The notes beneath the pieces are model-generated. The model searched no databases and was not told the DNA's origin. It saw nothing but the letters and a program-made list of their open reading frames with translations. Shown piece by piece: positions 7,668-18,081 of a stretch of 64,000 nucleotides of DNA. Origin of the DNA: Candidatus Poribacteria bacterium (GTDB lineage: Bacteria; Poribacteria; WGA-4E; WGA-3G); assembly GCA_003635315.1 (NCBI GenBank), contig PYJD01000016.1, positions 1-64,000 on the forward strand, written 5' to 3'. How positions within the stretch are numbered: the stretch's first letter is position 1; each line of letters opens with the position of its first letter. A program made the translations under genes and the position numbers.

Positions 7668-8160
7668 GAATATAATATTACATGCATCTTTATGACACCT
7701 ATTCATTTCGATTCGATATAACAAGGATTCAAATCCTAAGATTCAACCCCAATCCCATCCTCTAATTATACTGTAAATTTTCAGTATACGGTATAAATTC
7801 TACACCCCTTCAGTTTATCATTTTAATATATACAAATTTTTGTGAATAAACCATCTTCATATTACAACAGAATAATAGACCGAGGATTTCTTCATCTTGA
7901 ATTCACAAATCGCAAGAAATATTGACAATAAAAACAATTATATAAAATCAAATGAAGAAAAACCTACATTATTACAACTATGTTACAGGTAATATCACAT
8001 TTACCTTGACATTATATAAGAAAAATGTTATACTTACAATTAGCATTAGTAATTCTCTTGCCAGTATTAGGTTAATTAAGAATTACTATACTTAACCATA
8101 TGTATTTTCAAGAGATGAAATTCTCAACTCTGAAACTAACAACTATAATCGAGGTATATA

Positions 8161-8817
8161 ATGCGACTTACAGAAGAACACAAACAATTCGTAGTTGAGT
8201 GTTACGCAAAATTCATGAAACGCGCGGACATCGTAGAAGAATTCGTTGAGAAGTTTGCGGATGATATCGAACAGATCTGTCTTAAATATCACAAACCGAG
8301 AGAAGTACATATACAGAATCAGTTATAAACCACTATAAAAAGGCTTTATTCTGAGGATGAACGAATAGAAGCATTTAATGAAGAATATGACGAATATATC
8401 GAACCTATCATTAGACATACTAAACGGAAACTTTCAACCCAGTTTAGAAGATTACATATTGAACACCCACAATTTCCACAAAAATATAGTGAACTGTTTC
8501 ATAAGACACGGGAAGAACATCTTAAGAAGGATGCAGAAATTAGTTCGCACGGGATACAAGATTCTTTGGCAGAATTAGAAGATCTATACAACTACGTAAA
8601 GAGGATGATCTATGTGGAAAATCAAATTTCTCAAATACCTTTAGCACATAGTCTCCTTAGGACAATCATCACATGCCAACTGATGGACAACAATCAGGAG
8701 ATTATAGATATTACACCTACAGAAATTAAGAAGATTGAAAGTAATTCCAAGAAAGAAAACGAATTAGCTATAGCAGAAATCCCAAAAAATGATCCGATTC
8801 ATAGTAATCAGAACTAA
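8161..8817 (+). pseudogene. DUF2280-like protein interrupted by in-frame TAA
   Basis: The ATG at 8161 (GAGG upstream) opens a frame reading MRLTEEHKQFVVECYAKFM and meeting TAA at 8326-8328 (codon 56). The same frame runs on to 8817 without shift, and the complete 219-codon frame parallels the intact neighbour at 8964-9593 from end to end. Shared blocks are the N-terminal helical region, the FPxKYxxxF segment and the IPLAHxxL-x-xII segment. The layout, an N-terminal HTH-like helical pair followed by a K-[YF]-[RS]-x-[LF]F helix, recalls the phage-associated DUF2280 family; that link is tentative. A downstream start (TTG at 8566) could give only the last 83 residues. Confidence 0.6.
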
Positions 8818-8916
8818 AAGGAAATCTGTAATTTTTGAAATTCTTTTTTTTGAGTTAGAACCCTCATAAACCCTGTCTATATATAGGTTTATAGCCATTT
8901 TTTAAGCTGTTTTTAA

Positions 8917-8945
8917 TGTCACAACATGTGACAAAAAGTGTGACA
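8917..8945 (+). promoter_or_regulatory. Operator-like dyad before the DUF2280-like gene
   Basis: A perfect inverted repeat, TGTCAC-AACAT-GTGACA (8917-8933), is followed by AAAA and a third half-site, GTGTGACA. It lies 19-47 bases before the start codon at 8964 and just before the AAGGAG ribosome site. The same TGTGWSAAAAAGTGTRACA-type block occurs at 10130-10160 and, inverted, at 62290-62321. Confidence 0.45.
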
Positions 8946-8963
8946 TTTTAAGGAGAATTACCA

Positions 8964-9593
8964 ATGCAATTACAGGAACATCATAAGAAATTTGTTGTCA
9001 AAGGATTCGCACAATTCATGGATCTTTCAGAGATAGTAGAAGAATTCATTCTGACATTTCCGGACGATATCAAAGCAATCTGCGGTATGCCATATAATGA
9101 TGAAGCGAAATACCTGGATGCCTATGTCAAACGACTACGGGAAGAGGAAGCGAACGATGAGCATGAATGGATTCTCGACTATGATGAACACCTTAATGAT
9201 GGTGCAAAACTTTTCTCAAAGGAAAAAGAAGGAAAAAACGAAAGAATACTTGATATGCTTTCGAATCGGTTCCGTAGGTTAAATATCAGTCATACACGGT
9301 TTCCAAATAAATATCGAAAATTCTTTCAAGATGAGAGGAGGGCATATTTACAGGATCTACAAACAAACTGTCTGGATTGCCCATATAATAGTATTGAAGA
9401 ATTAGAAGCACTATACCAGATAGCAAAAAAGCAGATAGTTGAAGAAAACGATATGACGCGAATACCACTCGCACACCAAATCCTGAAATCAATTATCACG
9501 ACTAAGAGATTACTCCAAGAAAAAGAAACTGTTGAAGCCAAATTCACGGAGAAAGAAGCACTATCAGATCATAAAAAGGAAATTCCAGAATAA
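8964..9593 (+). CDS. DUF2280-like helical protein (intact paralogue)
   Basis: A 209-residue, highly charged protein with a good AAGGAG site. Residues about 1-40 (MQLQEHHKKFVVKGFAQF onward) form a helical, HTH-like N-terminus resembling DUF2280, a small family often found near phage terminase genes. Residues about 110-190 carry FPNKYRKFFQDERRAYL, a CLDCP motif and IPLAHQILKSII. No nuclease or ATPase motif is visible. It is the intact partner of the interrupted gene at 8161-8817. No phage structural genes are present, so any phage link rests on the family resemblance alone. Confidence 0.6.
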   Translation: MQLQEHHKKFVVKGFAQFMDLSEIVEEFILTFPDDIKAICGMPYNDEAKYLDAYVKRLREEEANDEHEWILDYDEHLNDGAKLFSKEKEGKNERILDMLSNRFRRLNISHTRFPNKYRKFFQDERRAYLQDLQTNCLDCPYNSIEELEALYQIAKKQIVEENDMTRIPLAHQILKSIITTKRLLQEKETVEAKFTEKEALSDHKKEIPE

Positions 9594-9652
9594 TTCAAAC
9601 CATATCTTCAAATAAGTCTATATTATTTGGATAGGTTTCTGTAACAAGACAC

Positions 9653-9827
9653 ATAGGTGTCAATTTAGCACCTTGTCCACCCCCTGTAGGTTCGGTTTGA
9701 AACCGAACCGGGGCTTCCGCGGGGAATCGATATATTTTATAAATCTCCATATCATCTTTCCACGGAAAACCGGTTCGGTTTGGAACTGCACCCAAAAAAC
9801 ATGCGAACTTATGACAACTATTCATTT
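9653..9827. repeat. Composite repeat island with covarying palindrome
   Basis: AGGTGTCAATTTAGCACCTT near 9656 is the reverse complement of a block at 7626-7645. Next comes a palindrome with arms GGTTCGG/CCGAACC (9689-9709), then CCGGTTCGGTTT near 9770, and TATGACAACTATTCATTT followed by AGAAATGGTATTAC (MITE right end) near 9810-9827. Similar pieces occur in the same order around 7600-7710. No gene is supported in 9594-9905. Confidence 0.6.
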
Positions 9828-9905
9828 AGAAATGGTATTACAAAGCACAAAATTGAATAAAGATATGAGGAAATTCTACTCCAAAATCATAACCTTAATG
9901 GAAAT

Positions 9906-10313
9906 AAATAATAAGAGAAATAATGATGAAAATCTATAAAAACGTCCTAAATACAGAAAATTTTATATGTCAAAAAACCAACTATAATACACAGGTTGAA
10001 ATTGGCAAAATCAGCAAGAACAACAAAAACACAAAATCACACTTTTTGCAAATTCTTAAAAAGTTAATTCAAAGTGGAGTAAAGTCAGTCTATGACAGAG
10101 ATTAGAGGGGTAATTTACACCAATTTCAATGACACAGAATGTGTCAAAAAGTGTAACATTTTTCACTTTTTCACCACTTTTTCACCACATGGAAAATCAC
10201 AACTTTTTCGCAATTTATTGTCTGGGAATTTAGGATTAAATGTCTGTTTTTGCACCTTATTTTTTGTCTGGATATTAGGATTAACAATTGAATCTACGAT
10301 ATATAATTTAGCG
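9906..10313 (+). repeat. Long dispersed inverted repeat, left copy (decayed ORF)
   Basis: About 400 bases match 62157-62548 in inverted orientation with few gaps. In the right copy this DNA encodes a 57-residue ORF. Here the corresponding frame begins MMKIYKN but has a one-base loss and several stops (SKNQL-stop, TG-stop), so it is a relic. The downstream half is a run of CACTTTTT-like elements and a dyad. This repeat also creates a false 119-codon extension of glyQS. Confidence 0.7.
10130..10146. promoter_or_regulatory. Operator-like dyad inside the left repeat
   Basis: TGACACA-GAA-TGTGTCA, a perfect seven-base dyad, followed by AAAAAGTGTAACA. It is conserved in the inverted right copy at 62305-62321 as TGACACA-TTG-TGTGTCA (only the spacer differs) and related to the dyad at 8917-8945. 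Confidence 0.45.
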
Positions 10314-10448
10314 CCATTTCTAAATAATATATATCCATTTATTGGGTCCGATGTAATTCCAAAAACAATTGTCATTAGATCCCGTATATGCTACAATAAT
10401 CACTTGAAACACCCTACAGAAAACGGAGCACACAGCAATAATTCAGAT

Positions 10449-13400
10449 ATGACTTTTCAAGAAATAATATTAGCTTTAGAGAAATTTTGGGCAGACCAAG
10501 GATGCATCATTCAACAACCATGCGATATAGAGGTCGGAGCAGGAACATTTAACCCCGCTACATTCTTGCGATGTCTCGGTCCTGAACCATGGAAAGTCGC
10601 ATACGTCGAACCTGTACGAAGACCAACAGACGGCAGATATGCTGAAAACCCTTTCCGGCTTGGGGCATACTACCAGTATCAAGTCATCTTAAAACCCGCA
10701 CCCGAAAATGTACTACCTCTTTACCTCAAGAGTCTTTACCATCTCGGTATCTCTCCACGGAAAAACGATATACGCTTTGTTGAAGACGACTGGGAATCAC
10801 CGACCCTCGGGGCATCTGGTCTCGGTTGGGAAGTCTGGTGGAACGGCGCTGAAGTCACTCAATTCACCTATTTCCAACAAATGGGAAGCATTGAACTCAA
10901 CCCTATTTCAGCCGAAATAACATACGGATTAGAACGCATTGCACTCTACCTACAGGATGTTGATACTTTTTTTGACATCCGTTGGAACGAACACCTTAAC
11001 TATGGAGATGTCTATCATCAAGCTGAGGTCGAATACTCAACCTACAATTTTGAACACGCCAACGTCGATATGCTGTTTCAACAGTTTAGCACCTACGAAA
11101 AAGAAACCTATGCATGTTTAGACGCTGGTTTAGTCCTTCCCGCAACCGACCATGTTCTAAAATGTTCACACACCTTCAATATGCTCGATGCCCGCGGTGT
11201 TATAAGTGTAACTGAACGGGTAAGTTATATAGAACGTGTTCGAAGACTTGCACAAAGAATCGCACGCGCCTACGTAGAACAACGCGAAGAGATGGAGCAC
11301 CCGCTCCTCAACAAATTCAAAACAGAATCTACGCCAATTGAAGTCCATGAATCTGATTCTAACAATACCGATCAAGAACAAGATCATGCTGACCTACTCT
11401 TTGAAATCGGAACAGAAGAAATACCAGCAAGCTATGTTCCTCCTGTTCTAAATCAACTTAAAGAATTCGCAGCCCATTCCCTCTCTACAAACAGAATACA
11501 ATTTGGTAAGATCCAAACTTACGGCACGCCACGTCGGATTACACTTACTATTAAGGATGTTAAAACACTGCAAGATAGCCAAGAAACAGAAGTCGTTGGA
11601 CCACCAAAACAGATTGCATACGATGATAATGGTCAACCTACAAAAGCTGCTATCGGATTCGCAAAATCACAAGGTGTTGATATTTCTGATCTCCGCATTG
11701 TTCAAACCGATCGTGGGGAATATATCGCTGCTTCTAAAAAAGAAACAGGTCGACAAACACAAGATATTTTACAATCCCTACTACAAGAGTGGATTGAAGC
11801 ACTTCGTTTCCCCAAGACGATGCAATGGGAGAACATTGACGAAAAATCACATGCAAGACCAAACTTTGCACGTCCTATCCGATGGATAGTCGCATTACTC
11901 GGTGAAAATATCATCCAATGTTCTTATGGGGCAGCACAAGCAGGACGACAAACCTATGGACACCGTTCCTTATACCCAGATCCGCTTACATTAAATTCTG
12001 CAGATGAGGATTCCTATATAGAAACATTACGTGATGCTGGGGTTATTGTCTGTCCAAAAAAACGCAGAGAGACTATTGAAAAACAGATTCGAAATACTTT
12101 AGATTCTGAAAACTGCTTAGTCAACATAGACGAAGAACTGTTAGATACTGTCAACTATCTTGTTGAAAATCCGCATCCTATTGTAGGTAATTATAGTGAA
12201 TCTCATTTGGAAATTCCTCCTGAAGTATTAATTACTGCCATGAAAAAACACCAACGTTATTTCCCTATGTGGAAAACCGAAACTGAACTTGTACCGAAAT
12301 TCATCACCATTTCAAATGGAACAGATGGAAATATTGATGGTGTACGACACGGAAACGAGCGCGTTCTCAATGCTCGGTTAAATGATGCTGAGTTCTTCTA
12401 TAATGAAGATCAAAAAACTTCTCTGACGGAAAAGGTTGACCGTTTAGATAATGTCATTTTCCATGCTAAACTGGGCTCTCTTTTGAAGAAAGTTGAACGA
12501 CTAAAAGTATTGGTTCGGTTCATTTGTACAGAATTAAAAGTTTCTGATACAACAATACATCATGTTGAACAAGCTGCTTGGTTATGTAAAGCAGACCTAA
12601 CCACACATATGGTTATCGAATTCCCATCTTTACAAGGTATTACAGGACAGTATTATGCAAGAAATTCAAGTGAACCTGAACAGGTTGCCACGGCAATCGC
12701 AGAACATTACCAACCCTTAGGAGCAGACACCCCTCTCCCCAAAACAGAAGTTGGGGCAATTCTCGCTATTGCTGACAAAATAGACACTATCGTCGGATAC
12801 TTCGGTATTGAAGAACGACCAACAGGTTCACAAGATCCATATTCATTACGTAGACATGCTTTGGGAACTATACGTATTCTGCAAAACCGTCTATTACCAC
12901 TTTCTTTAGATGTTGTTGTGGATAAAGCCATCTCACTCTATGAAGTTGATTTAGTCGATGATACAAAATCAAGTGTACTGAATTTTATTAAGGAAAGATT
13001 ACGCGTCATCCTACAAACGCTTGAATACACACCTGATCTGGCAGACGCTGTGTTAGAAGTTGGTGATGTAGATATAATAGATATACTCAATCGTGCCAAA
13101 GCTCTTGCTGAATTTCGCTTGACACCCAATTTTGAGGATATATATAATGCACTCAATCGTGTGTTGAGAATATTACCAGATGATGCATCAGAGAATGTGG
13201 ATAATTCGCTACTAAGTGATGATGCGGAAATACAACTGTATAAGCAACTTACGGATGTAGAACCCAACCTTGAAAATTCTGAACAAGAAAGATCGTATTC
13301 ACAACTCCTTAAAAAGTTATCCGAATTACAACCGGCAATTGATCAATTTTTTGATGATGTTTTAGTAATGGCAAAAGAATCTGATATACGTGTAAACCGT

Positions 13401-13478
13401 CTTGCATTGCTCAATCGAATTGCAAAACATATCTATGCTGTAGCCGACTTGAGAAAACTGGTTATCGCTGGAGAATAA
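10449..13478 (+). CDS. glyQS: Glycyl-tRNA synthetase, fused alpha and beta subunits
   Basis: Charges tRNA-Gly with glycine in the cytoplasm. The frame is open from 10092, but the first 119 codons lie in the dispersed repeat and a unique stretch. The conserved GlyQ N-terminus [14 protein letters not shown] starts at 10449, giving about 1009 residues. The alpha domain (about residues 1-285) includes [16 protein letters not shown] and the [13 protein letters not shown] catalytic region. The beta domain begins near [15 protein letters not shown] (about residue 315) and continues through the HD-like and anticodon-binding regions to the end. Most bacteria with the alpha2beta2 enzyme encode two chains; fusions are known, for example in Chlamydia. 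The gene stands alone. Confidence 0.93.
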   Translation: MTFQEIILALEKFWADQGCIIQQPCDIEVGAGTFNPATFLRCLGPEPWKVAYVEPVRRPTDGRYAENPFRLGAYYQYQVILKPAPENVLPLYLKSLYHLGISPRKNDIRFVEDDWESPTLGASGLGWEVWWNGAEVTQFTYFQQMGSIELNPISAEITYGLERIALYLQDVDTFFDIRWNEHLNYGDVYHQAEVEYSTYNFEHANVDMLFQQFSTYEKETYACLDAGLVLPATDHVLKCSHTFNMLDARGVISVTERVSYIERVRRLAQRIARAYVEQREEMEHPLLNKFKTESTPIEVHESDSNNTDQEQDHADLLFEIGTEEIPASYVPPVLNQLKEFAAHSLSTNRIQFGKIQTYGTPRRITLTIKDVKTLQDSQETEVVGPPKQIAYDDNGQPTKAAIGFAKSQGVDISDLRIVQTDRGEYIAASKKETGRQTQDILQSLLQEWIEALRFPKTMQWENIDEKSHARPNFARPIRWIVALLGENIIQCSYGAAQAGRQTYGHRSLYPDPLTLNSADEDSYIETLRDAGVIVCPKKRRETIEKQIRNTLDSENCLVNIDEELLDTVNYLVENPHPIVGNYSESHLEIPPEVLITAMKKHQRYFPMWKTETELVPKFITISNGTDGNIDGVRHGNERVLNARLNDAEFFYNEDQKTSLTEKVDRLDNVIFHAKLGSLLKKVERLKVLVRFICTELKVSDTTIHHVEQAAWLCKADLTTHMVIEFPSLQGITGQYYARNSSEPEQVATAIAEHYQPLGADTPLPKTEVGAILAIADKIDTIVGYFGIEERPTGSQDPYSLRRHALGTIRILQNRLLPLSLDVVVDKAISLYEVDLVDDTKSSVLNFIKERLRVILQTLEYTPDLADAVLEVGDVDIIDILNRAKALAEFRLTPNFEDIYNALNRVLRILPDDASENVDNSLLSDDAEIQLYKQLTDVEPNLENSEQERSYSQLLKKLSELQPAIDQFFDDVLVMAKESDIRVNRLALLNRIAKHIYAVADLRKLVIAGE

Positions 13479-13536
13479 GCAAAAAGTTTACTATCTTTTA
13501 CTAATTTTAAAGTGCCGGACAACAGAAACATAACTA

Positions 13537-13646
13537 ATACCATTTCTGATATAATGTCTCTCTTGTAGCATAAACTTTCCAGTTTGTGCCACATTCCGCT
13601 TCATTTCTGATAATAGGTAATGGGACAAAAATGATAGAAATGGTAT
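13537..13646. mobile_element. MITE-like element, copy A (110 bp)
   Basis: The ends ATACCATTTCT (13537-13547) and AGAAATGGTAT (13636-13646) are exact inverted repeats. The interior carries a second palindrome, CATAAACT-ttcc-AGTTTGTG. The element has no coding capacity and is related to copies at 17593, 23675 and 62028. It fills most of the gap after glyQS. Confidence 0.75.
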
Positions 13647-13664
13647 AAAAATGAATAAAATCCT

Positions 13665-16600
13665 ATGAAACAATATTCTTTTTTTCTAATTACGCTCATT
13701 CTATGTGGGGCATTTATTATCGGTTGTGCTGATAAAGAAGACAAAGCACTTCTCTCTGCAAGACAATCAATCGTTGATGGAAACTTTTCTGCTGCAAAAA
13801 CTGCTGTAGATAAATCTCGTCAAAACAACCCTGACAACCAAGAAGCTGTATTCCTAAGTCGGCTACTACAGTTAAGTACCAGTGCAGATACAAATGGTTG
13901 GCATCAGGTTATCGCACAGATATTAGATCATCTAAAAACAGTTAATACTGATATTAGAGCAATAACAATACTTGATGACCCCGACTCAGACGAATTAAAC
14001 AGACAAGAAAGACTTATAAGATCACGGAATTCTATATCAGGACTACTCGTTTCCGCACTTGCAAAAGCCGTTGAAAAACAACCCACACTGTTATCCAATT
14101 TAGCCAATAGATCCGATGCAGTCATTGTAACCGCCCTATTAGAAGCTCAAAAATGTTATCAACCGAATGTTCCTACCACCATTGAGAATCTACTACAACA
14201 AATCCACACGACAACAGAAAGTACAATCGATAGCCTTAAAGCGATTCTAAATAATACAAATCAGACGGATCCACAAATTAGGGAAGCCGCTCTACGCGAA
14301 TTATACACATTCCAGTCCCCGGATCTGATTCCAATATACCAATCAATACTGTCCAAGACAGATGAAGCACCAGAGGTTTCCTATAGTGCAATTGTTGCTG
14401 TTGAAGGTCTATGCCAACCCGATTCTCAACTGAATGAACAAATTATACCCCTACTTCAGTTAGCAACAAGAAATAACAACGCACAAGTTCGAATGCACGC
14501 TGCAAAACTTATCGGTAAACTACAAACACCCTCTGCTGTTGATGATCTCATCAAACTCTTATCAGATTCCAACACATACGTTAGGACAACAGCAATAGTT
14601 GCTCTTGACAGAATCGGACAACCATCCGTTCTACCGTTATTAGCTGTTCTTGAAACCGGTGCAACAAATATAATTCCTGATGTAGATAATGGGTTTTCTG
14701 AGCAATACAGGTATATAGCAAGTGCTTATATTGACGATTCATGGATGAAAAAATATAGACTCAGAGCACAAACTGCTGCCATTGAAACACTTGCAATACT
14801 CCGAGCCAATGAAGCTATTCTCCCTATAATCAATCTTTTAGCCAATGAAGACCTGAAAGGTGCCGCACATACTGCACTAATTACTATGCGTGGCACAGCT
14901 GTTCCAACGCTGATCCATGCACTACAAACTGCGGAACACACAATACAGTTAGAATCAGCAAAAGTATTAAGTGCTATCGGGGACCGACGGGCAATTCCAT
15001 CTCTTATTGATATATTAATGGTTGACGTTGATAAAGAAGTGAAAGCAATTGCTGCACAAGCTCTCGGGAACATGAGAGCACGCGGTCCAGAAAACAGTGC
15101 CGTTATCGCTCTTTCAAATGCACTCAAATTAGATGACACTACTGTCACCCAAGCTGCAGAAGCATTAGGGAAAATTAATGTCAATATTGAAGACACGACT
15201 CGTAAATTGATCGCTATCGCTATGGATAAACTCCGACGTGAAACTGTACGGACAGCAGCATTAAACGCATTATGGCAACTAAAACCTGCATCCGCTACGC
15301 AACCCATGTTGTTGCTCATGCTAAATGATGAATCAAGTCCTGTTATCCGAGCGAATGCTGTGAAAGTTCTCAGCAGAATTCAGGATACCGAAACCCTCGA
15401 CGCCCTGTTTTGGGTCTTATCAATGCAATTTGATGAAATATCAGATTTTCAACGGCATATGAAACGTAAATTCAAAACACTGGATGCATTAAGGGCTCAT
15501 CTTGATTCTCTCAATATCACGTGGACAGCAGATTACCCTCGTCCATACTATCGTATCTGGGGTGAACTTAAACCCATACCAAGCCTTGTTCGGAGTGAAG
15601 TCGCAAAAGCACTCGGTATCTTTAAAGGTGAAGTCGTCGTTGAACCATTAGTAAATGCACTTACCGATGATCAACGCGCGACTGTCAGACGGAATGCAGC
15701 ATGGGCACTCGGAAGAGTGAGTGGCGATAAGGCAATTGATGCACTAATTACCGCACTAAAAAAAGATAAGCAAGGTGTCGTCAGACAAGAAGCTGCCATC
15801 GCTTTAGGTACAATCAAATCACCGAAAAGCGTTGACGCACTGATAGATATCATAAAAACAGACAAATACGAAACTGCACGTCTCCAAGCAACCAAAGCAC
15901 TCCGTGAAATAAATCCAACTCTGGCAGATAAGGGGCTGGTGGATATTATTAAGAAAGGTCGAGGAAGCTTCGAAGACGGTTTTGAAGTACAATCTGTACA
16001 GAACGAAGTTATCGGCGCATTATTACTCAACGGGAATGCTGTCACTACTGAGCACTTACTAAATGCACTTAATTCCGCTGATGACGAATGGACACACTGG
16101 GCAATTGTACATATGTTGGGTGTAATCCACCACAAGTCATCCTTAGATGCAATATTATCACGTATAGACCACGATAGTTATATAATTCGTAAAGAGGCTG
16201 TAACCCGATTAGGAGGTTATAAAGACCGTAAAACCGTCGAACCATTAATCGCCATCGTTGAAAACAAAACTGAATCAAAATCAATCCGTGCTGCCGCAAT
16301 TGGATCATTAAATGCTCTTCGGGATGAACGCTCTGCACCTATACTCCGGCAAGCCTTAAACGATGAAAATAGTTCCGTACGTTGGTACGCTGTAGTTGGG
16401 TTAGGTGGTATTAAAGATGCACAAGCAGTTGAAAAATTACGACAAATGGTTGAAAACAATTTAGAAAATGATGCAATACGGGCTGCTGCTGTATCTGCAA
16501 TCGGAAATATAGGAGATAAATCCTCAGAAGAACTACTTATTCGTGCACTTAGCAACCGAATCGGAAATATATCTAACAATGCCATAGCTGCGCTTGGAAA

Positions 16601-17519
16601 AATGGAAATAGAATCTGCTGTTCCTCATCTCATTAATATTATGGAAGATGTACGTATTCCATTGAATGCGGATACTGCCTTATTAGCAAATGCTTCCCCT
16701 CGCAGCAAAGCAACTGTTGCTCTCGGAAATATTGGTGGACAACAAGCAATTACGGCATTATCAAACCGTCTTATTGAGGATACTGAATACATCATTGCTC
16801 TGGAAGATGCGGCAAATAGAAAGAATTTAGCTTTGGATGATAGAAAACGAAATTGGAGTTGGGAACCTATTGTCGCCGCTGCGAAAAAACATAAATTACC
16901 TGAATTCATTGCCGAAAAGATGCAGATCCGGGCGGATGACAAATGGGAAAGTCCCCCTATTAGAAATGCTGCTTCTGTTGCTTTAGGACGCACACGTTCA
17001 CTTGATGTTACAAAACTTCGAGAAACGCTTGCAGACCCTGTTGTTGATACACGGAAAGATACAGCACGCACGATCGGTGAATCAGGTACAGTTGCTCTCA
17101 TAGATGATCTCATACTTGTTGCAAATGGGGAAAAGGAAAACAATAAAGATGTTCGACGATTGGCAACACAAGCTTTAGGTGCACTCGCTGAGGCTTCCAC
17201 GACTGACCCTTTGATTCAAATTATGAATAATGATGACAATCATATTGAAATACGTAGAGATGCTGCGCGCGCCCTTGGTAAAATAGCTTCAGATGGTGCG
17301 GTAAAAGCTCTTGTAGATAAATTTGAAAAACTATATGCTGATAAAACTGAGCGTGCATTACAGTTAGATATCATACGTGCTATGGGAGATGCAAAAAACG
17401 AGAGTACAACAAGTATTTTAGAAACGGTCTTAGAGGATAATGATGCTGATATACATTTTCTGGCAGCATCCGTCCTTTTTGATATAACAGGGAATGGATA
17501 CGGATATAATCGATTGTAA
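13665..17519 (+). CDS. HEAT-repeat lipoprotein, 1284 aa
   Basis: The N-terminus MKQYSFFLITLILCGAFIIG-C is a lipoprotein signal with lipobox IIGC, so mature Cys20 should be lipidated and the protein anchored to the membrane. After a short helical region, residues about 190-1280 are almost entirely HEAT / PBS-lyase-type repeats. They contain many ALG-x-I / AAxALG helices and paired ALxxD-x-xxxVRxxAxxAL units, for example around residues 640-760 and 1050-1200. Such solenoids act as binding scaffolds, and no enzymatic domain is visible. MITE-like copies flank the gene on both sides. It could assemble envelope complexes, but the partner is unknown. Confidence 0.85.
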   Translation: MKQYSFFLITLILCGAFIIGCADKEDKALLSARQSIVDGNFSAAKTAVDKSRQNNPDNQEAVFLSRLLQLSTSADTNGWHQVIAQILDHLKTVNTDIRAITILDDPDSDELNRQERLIRSRNSISGLLVSALAKAVEKQPTLLSNLANRSDAVIVTALLEAQKCYQPNVPTTIENLLQQIHTTTESTIDSLKAILNNTNQTDPQIREAALRELYTFQSPDLIPIYQSILSKTDEAPEVSYSAIVAVEGLCQPDSQLNEQIIPLLQLATRNNNAQVRMHAAKLIGKLQTPSAVDDLIKLLSDSNTYVRTTAIVALDRIGQPSVLPLLAVLETGATNIIPDVDNGFSEQYRYIASAYIDDSWMKKYRLRAQTAAIETLAILRANEAILPIINLLANEDLKGAAHTALITMRGTAVPTLIHALQTAEHTIQLESAKVLSAIGDRRAIPSLIDILMVDVDKEVKAIAAQALGNMRARGPENSAVIALSNALKLDDTTVTQAAEALGKINVNIEDTTRKLIAIAMDKLRRETVRTAALNALWQLKPASATQPMLLLMLNDESSPVIRANAVKVLSRIQDTETLDALFWVLSMQFDEISDFQRHMKRKFKTLDALRAHLDSLNITWTADYPRPYYRIWGELKPIPSLVRSEVAKALGIFKGEVVVEPLVNALTDDQRATVRRNAAWALGRVSGDKAIDALITALKKDKQGVVRQEAAIALGTIKSPKSVDALIDIIKTDKYETARLQATKALREINPTLADKGLVDIIKKGRGSFEDGFEVQSVQNEVIGALLLNGNAVTTEHLLNALNSADDEWTHWAIVHMLGVIHHKSSLDAILSRIDHDSYIIRKEAVTRLGGYKDRKTVEPLIAIVENKTESKSIRAAAIGSLNALRDERSAPILRQALNDENSSVRWYAVVGLGGIKDAQAVEKLRQMVENNLENDAIRAAAVSAIGNIGDKSSEELLIRALSNRIGNISNNAIAALGKMEIESAVPHLINIMEDVRIPLNADTALLANASPRSKATVALGNIGGQQAITALSNRLIEDTEYIIALEDAANRKNLALDDRKRNWSWEPIVAAAKKHKLPEFIAEKMQIRADDKWESPPIRNAASVALGRTRSLDVTKLRETLADPVVDTRKDTARTIGESGTVALIDDLILVANGEKENNKDVRRLATQALGALAEASTTDPLIQIMNNDDNHIEIRRDAARALGKIASDGAVKALVDKFEKLYADKTERALQLDIIRAMGDAKNESTTSILETVLEDNDADIHFLAASVLFDITGNGYGYNRL

Positions 17520-17592
17520 CGAAAATCAAAATAATTATGCATTCCAATGCAACGAATTGCTCATAATTTCATTTCTACTATCATGTGAAATT

Positions 17593-17706
17593 ATACAATT
17601 TCTGATATTTAATGTCTCTCTTTGTAGCATAAACTTTCCAGTTTGTGCTACATTACGTCTAATTTCTAACAATAGGTAATAGGAAAAAATTTAATAGAAA
17701 TGGTAT
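17593..17706. mobile_element. MITE-like element, copy B (114 bp)
   Basis: The ends ATACAATTTCT and AGAAATGGTAT (one mismatch) flank the same interior as copy A, including TAGCATAAACTTTCCAGTTT. It ends 34 bases before the NIPSNAP start and may contribute to that leader. Confidence 0.7.
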
Positions 17707-17740
17707 TACAACCATTAACCAATAACGAATAGGAGTTCAC

Positions 17741-18064
17741 ATGGCATTTTTTGAATTAAGACAATACCGAACACAACCCGGACAACGGGACAACTGGGTA
17801 AAATATATGGAAGAGACGGTCATACCTTATCAAATTTCTAAAGGAATGGTAGTCATCGGTAGTTTCATCGGTGAGGAAGAAGATGACCTATACGTTTGGA
17901 TACGACGGTTCGAAAGTGAAGAACAACGGGAACAACTTTATGCAGCTGTTTATGAAGATGACCGATGGGTAAATGAAATTTCACCACGAGTCGGTGAACT
18001 CATTGACAGATCCAAGATTGAGGTTACCCGTATGGAACCCACTTCACGGTCACCACATCAATAA
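17741..18064 (+). CDS. NIPSNAP family protein
   Basis: A 107-residue protein starting MAFFELRQYRTQPGQRDNWV with a GGAG site upstream. Its length and the FELRxYxxxPGxxxxW opening, plus the later YVWIRRFES and REQLYAAVY segments, match a single NIPSNAP domain (PF07978), a dimeric alpha-beta barrel fold. In bacteria these occur beside catabolic or oxidoreductase genes; biochemical roles are mostly undefined. It ends 17 bases before a PhyH gene, so the two are probably one operon. Confidence 0.85.
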   Translation: MAFFELRQYRTQPGQRDNWVKYMEETVIPYQISKGMVVIGSFIGEEEDDLYVWIRRFESEEQREQLYAAVYEDDRWVNEISPRVGELIDRSKIEVTRMEPTSRSPHQ

Positions 18065-18081
18065 AATAACGGAGATTCCGC

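Noticed and set aside
10092-10448. N-terminal 119-codon extension of the glycyl-tRNA synthetase frame
   Set aside because: It largely overlaps the dispersed non-coding repeat, has no homology to GlyQ, and the conserved start MTFQEI is at 10449.
15671-16135. Long minus-strand ORFs inside the HEAT-repeat gene
   Set aside because: Antisense shadows of a strongly coding plus-strand frame; translations are Ser/Ala-rich and match no family.
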